From the NCBI GenBank assembly GCA_904066235.2, contig CAJFCV020000001.1:5270001-5334000 (forward strand): DNA of 64,000 nt. The letters are read 5' to 3'. A model generated the notes under the pieces. It ran no database searches and was not told the DNA's origin. It worked only from the letters and a program-made list of their open reading frames with translations. This DNA is from Bursaphelenchus xylophilus. Taxonomy: Eukaryota; Nematoda; Chromadorea; Rhabditida; Aphelenchoididae. A program made the position numbers and the translations under genes. Below are positions 58,329 through 64,000 of the stretch, piece by piece (the stretch's first letter is position 1; each line of letters starts with the position of its first letter).

Positions 58329-61300
58329 ATGGAACAAATGGACGTGGACGTGTCCCCACCCAAACGGATGAATGCCAACTCCTTGGGATACTTTTTCGCA
58401 CATTTTTTGTTATCGCGGAGTGAGAGTCAGGTGTTGCCCTATGTTTACTATCAATTTAACGACAAATGGAAGGCCAACCGAGCGATACAGAGCCGGGATG
58501 TGTGCACTCTCATGGTATGTCGATTGTTTTCACTTGAATACCCCATTTATTTTTATATTACACATCAAAATGTAGATTTTTTGAAAATTCCAGAAAATCC
58601 GTCATGATGACACCTTTAAAACCGATCCATTTCCCAGTAAAGATTGTAAAAAAGCTGTTGAGAACTCTCAAGGATACTCTTGACAAATTTTTATTTTTAA
58701 AATACGTGATGGATGCCCTTTTATGGCTAGCGATGACATATTTTCCGGACTTCCATTAAGGAAATTCGGGTCCAGGAACCGCAGCTTATTTCAAGGTGAA
58801 ACACATGGTCTGAGCATACAAAAACAACTACAAAGTGTCACAAGACCGACTCAAAACATAGTATTAGCAAGAGCGCACATGTATAATATAATAATATAAT
58901 ATCTAGGCTACAACCCTGTCGAACTACAAAACGTCCTCGTAAAAAGAGTCGGGTCCTTTTTAATGGACATCTGTCTGGCTCGTAAATCGCGTAAATCTTC
59001 CACAATTGCCTAAAAATAATCGCCTCAGGGTAATGGGGAATTTCCGGTTTTCGTGGCGGGACCCAATTTAGAAGAGTAAAAGTTATTAAATTCGGATTAC
59101 TGATTACTATAATTGCTGTTTATAGTACAATCAATCTGTTTTCAGACGGTAAATTACCGATGGCGAGAAGTTTTGAGGCGATTTATGCGCTCGATGCTCA
59201 GGGAAGACCATGTGGAATGTAAGTTCAAAATCCGTATTTTAGGAAACGGTTGTTCGAAATAAAACGATTGCGCTTTTACAGGGTACAATTCTGATCTCGT
59301 AACGAAAGCATTGTGGTATTGCGGGTACTCACTCGGTCGGGTTGTTTGGAATGACAGTCACAAAGGTAAGTGCAATACAAAAAGTGTCTCATTTCAACAA
59401 ATTTTACTTTGATTTTGACATTTACAGCCTTATTCTACCTCGTTATCCTCAAATGGGGTTCGATTGATCTCGTGGTGCCTTCCAAAGAAGTCGTAACTTA
59501 TATGAATTTGGGCCTGATGCCCCTGAAGCCATCTATAATATTTGATGGATTCAAAAGGCCGCATCCTCCATTCGATGGACTCGATCGTAAGTATCTTTCG
59601 TTCAAGACTAATTAATTCAAAATTTCGCCAAATCTGCACCTTTTTTATATTCATCATGCCCTTTAGTCATCATTTTTCGCGTTTATTCCAAAATCAGTAA
59701 AATCTAGTCCTCGCAAGGTTGGACCAGCCAAGGCGGGAGTTCGTAGGTGCTGTTGGGGTCCTTCCTCTTCAAGACGGCCTTGAATTTCTCCTGAATGGCG
59801 ATGTAATCGACCTCCGCCTGGGGGTATGTCTCCATCATTTCCTTGTAGAGGGCTCTGATCTCATGCGGAAGGCGTTGGAACTCCTTGGACGAAGGGAAGA
59901 GGGTCTTGGCCTCTTTGACAAGTCGCTGAGTCATGATCGAACGCCATGGCAGCTTGCCGGAGATCATTTCGGCGACCACGTAGATCAGGGAGATGATGTC
60001 CGTTGAGGGGCCTTGTTCCCGGCTGTGATGGACGGACAGTGCCGAATATCGCATGGTTCCCACAAAAGGGACAGCGCCGCGGGGTCTGGAACACATATTA
60101 TTATCTCAGACTTCAAAATTCATCAAAAAATTAATGTTAATTCACTTTGTGTTAACATTACCTTTTCGGCCAAGGCATGGCCAAGCTGAGGTCGGTGATT
60201 AGTAATCGGGTGCTCAGATTGTCCAGAGTGGGTGGGGTGACGAAGGAGAAGCTGTGCGGAGAGACCAGACGGTGGATAAACCCGGCTCGATTCAATGCCC
60301 CCAGGGCACGAGTGATGCCGATCCCAACAAACATGGCCAACTCCACGGGGAGCACTCTGAAATTCGGTAAAATACGTCTTGTATTCGGATGAGCTTCATT
60401 TGAATATTTAGCTAAACATTTTATATTATCCTTACCCAGACGGGGAATAAGCAGCCAAAGTCGAGAGAAGCGAGTGACAACGGGGAGATTGAAGGACCAG
60501 GACCGGTCTCAGGTACTCGGGGTCATTCTCGACGTCCTGCACTCCATCGGCTCCAAAAACAAGCTAAAATTGAGATTATATTATACATGATCAGCTAAAC
60601 AAAAAATTCTTCCAAAGAAAAGAATTACTGGAAAAAATCAAAAATTTTAGCACAGCATGGTAAAATATGAACTTTGGAATATCTGAACGACATGATTTTA
60701 CTTACTCTTTTAACCCTAGCCGCCTTAACCAGAGTTGGGAAATGGACGGAACGGCCCTTCACGGTCTCCAGAACGGTCTGAGTGGCCGACATTGAGGCCT
60801 GCCAACGCCATTTTGGAGTGTCTAGACTGGCAATCAGGACTTGAGTCGGCTGAAAGTACAGTATTTTTAACTTCTACTTGGTCACTGTAACTGAAGCTAC
60901 AGTAATGCAAAAAAATTATTTTAAAATATAAAAAATCAACTGAACAGTATTAATATATCTTAAAGTTACATTAATCGCCTTTTACATCGCCTAAAACTAC
61001 CTCAAGCCAAACTACAGTATGCCAAAGTACAGTAACCTACAGTCTCGGGTCTCTCGTGATCGTAGGCATTATAAACTCCGTAATCCCGTTTGATGGGATC
61101 GTCGGCCATCTCAGTGATCATATAGTTCCCTCCGATGGTCCCACAGACATTCTGCATCAACTCCGGCACATCAGCCATCTTGATTCCGGGATCTCGAGGG
61201 GGAAAATCGACCGAAAATGAGGCAACTTGAGTAGAATGAAAACTGAAAATCTCTCAAACTTTCATATTTTACATTTAACGAAATAATTTTTTTATTTTTT

Positions 61301-63170
61301 TCAAAAACCTGTCATCATGACATATTTTTTCATGCTTAGTAATTGTAATTTAACTGACCAATAAGCATAATGTAATCTTTTTCAGTGTCAATACTGGACA
61401 CCTACTACTGCTGTGCCCTTCAGTCGATCCTCAATCTTTCCCGAATGCCTCGGCTTCGAAGGCTTTGGCTGGCCAATCTTCGATGTTCCGAGGCCTATTT
61501 TCAGAATGTTTACAACTACTTGTTGTGTCGGGAATACGACGAATTTGTTGTTACGTTGGCTCATGAAGATGGTGAGATTTTGTTTTGGAGATTTTTTAAA
61601 TTAAAAATTTTTAATTTGAAATTTTGATGGGTAATTCATAAAAATTTCAATTTTTCCCCTAACTTTTTGTCATTATTACTATTTAAACGTTATTGATACA
61701 AAATTTAGTCTTAATTCTTCTTCAGAAGTCCGTCGATGGCTTCAATTGGCCCCTCATCTGAAGACGCGGAAGCTCCGAGTGATCTTGGCCGAGGGATTTA
61801 ATGTGATCGTGGACAAATTAATCCCCCACGATGTGAATTACAAAGATCTCGTGGAGCTGGAGGTGGATGTGAGTCGATGCTCCGAGTATTTCTTCGACAT
61901 TTTCCCGTCTTTCATCAAGTCCATCAAGGAGATCACGGAGAAAGGGACCTTCCGGCTGTTCACCGTCAAAGGCGCTGAACTTTTTTGGAATATTTTCACT
62001 GAATTCTACGATACGAAAGACTTCAAAATGACTATGGTAAGTCGCGATGTAGTTTATGGAGTCTATTTTTAAAATCTGAAAAGAGTGGGAGTCCAAATTC
62101 GAATTTTCTTTGACCTTTTTATATTCATCATGACATTAGAGCTGATAAAACTTAAAATTAGTCAATGAATTTAAACGATAATCACATGGTTACTATTGCT
62201 AATGCAAACTACCTTCAGGGGGACACTTTTTGGTCCTGGGCGACAGTCCCCAACATGATGAAGAAGTACGGAACGGCCTTCTCGGCCTTCCGTGACTTCC
62301 AATTGTTTCCTTTATTGTTCACCTCATTCTTGTGCCCATTCAACGTCCAAATTCAGATTGTTTGTGTTGGAAATGAATATGGCGGCATGTCAAAGGTAGG
62401 ACCAATACTATCGGATTACTGTTACATTAATTTGGAGCTTTTTGTAACTAACAGGGGAAGAATAAGTGCGACGCTCAGATTTTGATGAAACTTGGCACAA
62501 ATTTAGAATATTTTTTTCTAGAATATATGCGAGAATCCTAGCTCGCGCTTTGCAGAAACAACCGAGATTTTTAGATCGGAAGTCGGCGAAAATTTAGGAC
62601 TTTCTGCCGAATTTCGGCACGAAAAGTTTGATGCCTATTTCTACCGTAAAGGATAATTTTTCTACAAAAAATCAAATTTTTCCGCACGAAACTGCCAAAG
62701 TTATGGCCAAAAAGCGTTTTTCTCTCTGACCGCTCTCCACGTTTAGCGTGCTCTCTCGGCGGCAAACATCGTTCGATATCTCGGTGGCGCCCGAAAAGCG
62801 CGAGCTAAAACTCTCAGGAATTGATATTTAGTCCATGCCCGACGTGCGTGAAAAATTTAAAGAAAATCTGAGCGTCGCACTTGGAGTACTTCCCAAGAAA
62901 ATATAATGTGAATTTGATGTTCAGAGACACTTTCAAACCCTCGATTTCACTTACTATCACTGTTATCATCGGATTCTGATGGGCCGAGAGATTGATGGAG
63001 TCCATCAACGGTGGATGAACAACAACTTGGCCTGTGTTTATGGCCATCGGTACTGGGAGATCATCTACAAAGTCTTGGTCCTCGGACATCGGGAAGTCGA
63101 ATGCCCCACAATGGAAGAGCCGCTCAAACCGGGCCAAGCTCAAGCTCTTCAAGATCTCGTCGCAAAGTGA
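58329..63170 (+). CDS. Eight-exon unrecognised protein, host of a nested gene
   Basis: Exons 58329-58514, 59146-59218, 59282-59365, 59428-59586, 61386-61571, 61726-62036, 62219-62395 and 62925-63170 (TGA), all in phase, 473 residues. The ATG lies 10 bases after an acceptor (TTTTTCAG), consistent with spliced-leader addition. The protein is hydrophilic with Leu- and Trp-rich stretches (RMPRLRRLWLANLRC; HLKTRKLRVILAEG), a pattern seen in worm F-box or LRR-like proteins, but no clear F-box is visible. The donor GTGAGT overlaps the stop, so an alternative last exon at 63257 ending KIR is possible. Intron 4 (about 1.8 kb) hosts the pseudokinase on the other strand; intron 7 hosts a MITE. Confidence 0.7.
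59704..61178 (-). CDS. CK1/TTBK-family pseudokinase, nested antisense gene
   Basis: Exons on the minus strand: 61178-61041, 60849-60706, 60563-60436, 60356-60162 and 60085-59704 (TAG), in phase, 328 residues. CK1-family landmarks are GGNYMITEMADDPIKRDYGV (Gly-rich start), FIHRLVSPHSF in place of FIHRDIKPANF, ITDLSLA in place of the DFG region, and FVGTMRYSALSVHHSREQGP with STDIISLIYVVAEMISGKLPW, the diagnostic CK1 activation region. The catalytic Asp of HRD (residue 167) is Leu, the catalytic-loop Lys and Asn are Ser, and DFG reads DLS. It should therefore not phosphorylate. Worms have many CK1-like genes, often male-germline; that expression is inference. It lies wholly inside intron 4 of the 58329-63170 gene. 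Confidence 0.85.
62455..62893. mobile_element. 439-bp MITE in an intron (ACCGTCTCTCCTC family)
   Basis: Terminal inverted repeats AAGTGCGACGCTCAGATTTT (about 62465-62484) and the inverse AAAATCTGAGCGTCGCACTT (about 62865-62884), extending outward with partial matches (GGGGAAG / CTTCCC). The interior shares blocks with the repeats at 26440, 54735 and 57530, so this is the best-preserved copy. It lies in intron 7 of the 58329 gene. Confidence 0.75.
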
Positions 63171-63540
63171 GTCATCTGCAATCATATTTTGATCAAGTTA
63201 TGTTATACTGGTCATCCGATTTTCCAACCGACAACACTAAAGCTGAATCTTTTCAGAATTCGATGAAAACGGTTGTAAATGCAATGAAATTGGATAGTAT
63301 CTCAAGAAAACTGATCATGGTACACAGGAGATGGCTTTATCGGGTCCTTTTTTTTAATCTATACCTTCACACCAAGTGTAATTTGTTGGTCAAAAACCCT
63401 CAGTGCTAATCATTTCTGCCGTTGAAAACAATAATTGTTCGTCTGGTAGACCGTAAAAGAGAACTAATATATATATATAAATGGAAACGGAGTAAACATT
63501 CATCGTGATTATTGAAAAGGAAGTAATGTTGAGATTCAAT
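63171..63540. other. 3' region of the 58329 gene
   Basis: Contains a possible alternative last exon starting at 63257 (acceptor TCTTTTCAG), a (TA)n run near 63466, and no other gene. Confidence 0.45.
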
Positions 63541-63544
63541 TCAA

Positions 63545-63812
63545 TTCAATTTATTTCCGCTAATCATCTAACAAAAGTAGAGAAACGGGCCATGATTCGG
63601 GGCCAAGATGGGGATGTCACGTCGGTTCTCCAGTTCTGTCCCACCATGTTCAACTTGTAGAATTTCTTAAAGTCGTCTTCCCAGCGCGTTCTTGGTCTTC
63701 CCAGCGGCCTTTTGGTATCGGGCTTCCAGTTCAGAAGCTGTGCTTCCCATCTTTCCTGGTCTCCTTCCACAATCTTCTTCGCAAATTTCCACGTAATGTT
63801 GAGAATTTATAA
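63545..63812 (-). pseudogene. 3' end of an RTE/LINE-type retrotransposon
   Basis: The minus-strand frame (to the stop at 63564) reads ITWKFAKKIVEGDQERWEAQ, then KRPLGRPRTRWEDDFKK and a SPSWPRIMARF tail. The W..L and RPLGRPRTRWEDD block is the well-known C terminus of LINE reverse-transcriptase polyproteins. Downstream on that strand the DNA ends in ATTGAATTGAATTGAATC, a short tandem tail as found at RTE 3' ends. The 5' part is missing, as usual for truncated insertions. Confidence 0.75.
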
Positions 63813-64000
63813 AAAATTACCAGGCTTCAATTTAGTGCCTGTAAACGTCTAGAACAGAATGCCAAAAATGGCGGCAATTCGATCGAGTTTTGAGTCTCCT
63901 ATACCCTCAAATAAATATGTTTATACATAGGCAAAACTTGATATATTTATAAGTTGGAGTGGGTGATATCTTAGCCTCATTACATTGCATTCGAATTCAC
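63813..64000. other. right edge, nothing recognised
   Basis: AT-rich DNA without a recognisable gene or repeat. Confidence 0.4.

Overview
This 64 kb window is nuclear DNA of a nematode. The evidence is TTTCAG-type splice acceptors, many 34-70 nt introns, acceptor-like sites a few bases upstream of start codons (as expected for spliced-leader trans-splicing), best-matching worm gene content, and AT-rich non-coding DNA full of small inverted-repeat transposons. I cannot name the species. All exon models are hand-built, and the ones I trust keep reading phase across every junction.

Layout. 1-2.25 kb: 3' part of an LSD1-type amine oxidase gene (+). 2.98-3.45 kb: hairpin transposon. 4.45-6.76 kb: secreted type-B carboxylesterase-like gene (-) that has lost its catalytic Ser and His. 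6.8-24.6 kb: gene desert rich in repeats. It holds a 1.1 kb element around a tRNA-like sequence and, at 17.87-23.64 kb, three long palindromes placed end to end, each bounded by TTAA. 24.65-27.36 kb: two unrecognised genes (-). 29.5-30.6 kb: membrane protein gene (+) with a tRNA-Asn in an intron. 30.7-31.9 kb: unrecognised gene (-). 32.5-34.6 kb: casein kinase 2 alpha (+), with a possible alternative first exon. 35.2-36.9 kb: NFS1 cysteine desulfurase (+). 37.15 kb: tRNA-Asn (-). 37.3-38.2 kb: inverted-repeat element. 38.5-39.3 kb: secretory cyclophilin B (+). 39.7-43.1 kb: one set of the four core histones (H3, H2A, H4, H2B, all -), each with a 3' stem-loop, TATA box, GC box and E2F-like site. 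43.4-45.5 kb: unrecognised gene (-) head-to-head with ARPC4 (+). 45.6-46.4 kb: tRNA-like palindrome. 46.6-47.7 kb: EMC7 (+) with an antisense tRNA-Pro in an intron. 48.5-49.55 kb: Tc1/mariner-like inverted-repeat element with a transposase fragment and a GGCC-rich insert. 49.6-51.1 kb: PAPS transporter (+). 51.3-53.05 kb: divergent pair of secreted paralogues. 53.4-54.3 kb: LDL-receptor-A repeat protein (+). 56.35 kb: tRNA-Gly. 58.3-63.2 kb: unrecognised eight-exon gene (+) with a CK1-family pseudokinase gene nested antisense in its fourth intron. 63.55-63.81 kb: 3' end of an RTE/LINE-type retrotransposon (-).

The coding genes are mostly housekeeping: chromatin, histone supply, kinase signalling, Fe-S cluster assembly, protein folding, ER membrane insertion, Golgi sulfation and actin branching. 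They do not form an evident pathway or operon. The most unusual content is non-coding: (a) palindromic elements carrying degenerate tRNA-like internal-promoter sequences in both arms, two of which share an ordered module (TTACTGTAACAT box, short hairpin, AATCAGCGTAAAATTC box, about 50 bp, Thr-AGT-like tRNA); (b) recurrent AP-2-like palindromes TGCCCTNAGGGCA, several close to gene starts; (c) a recurrent GTGTAATATAA motif that is often intronic.
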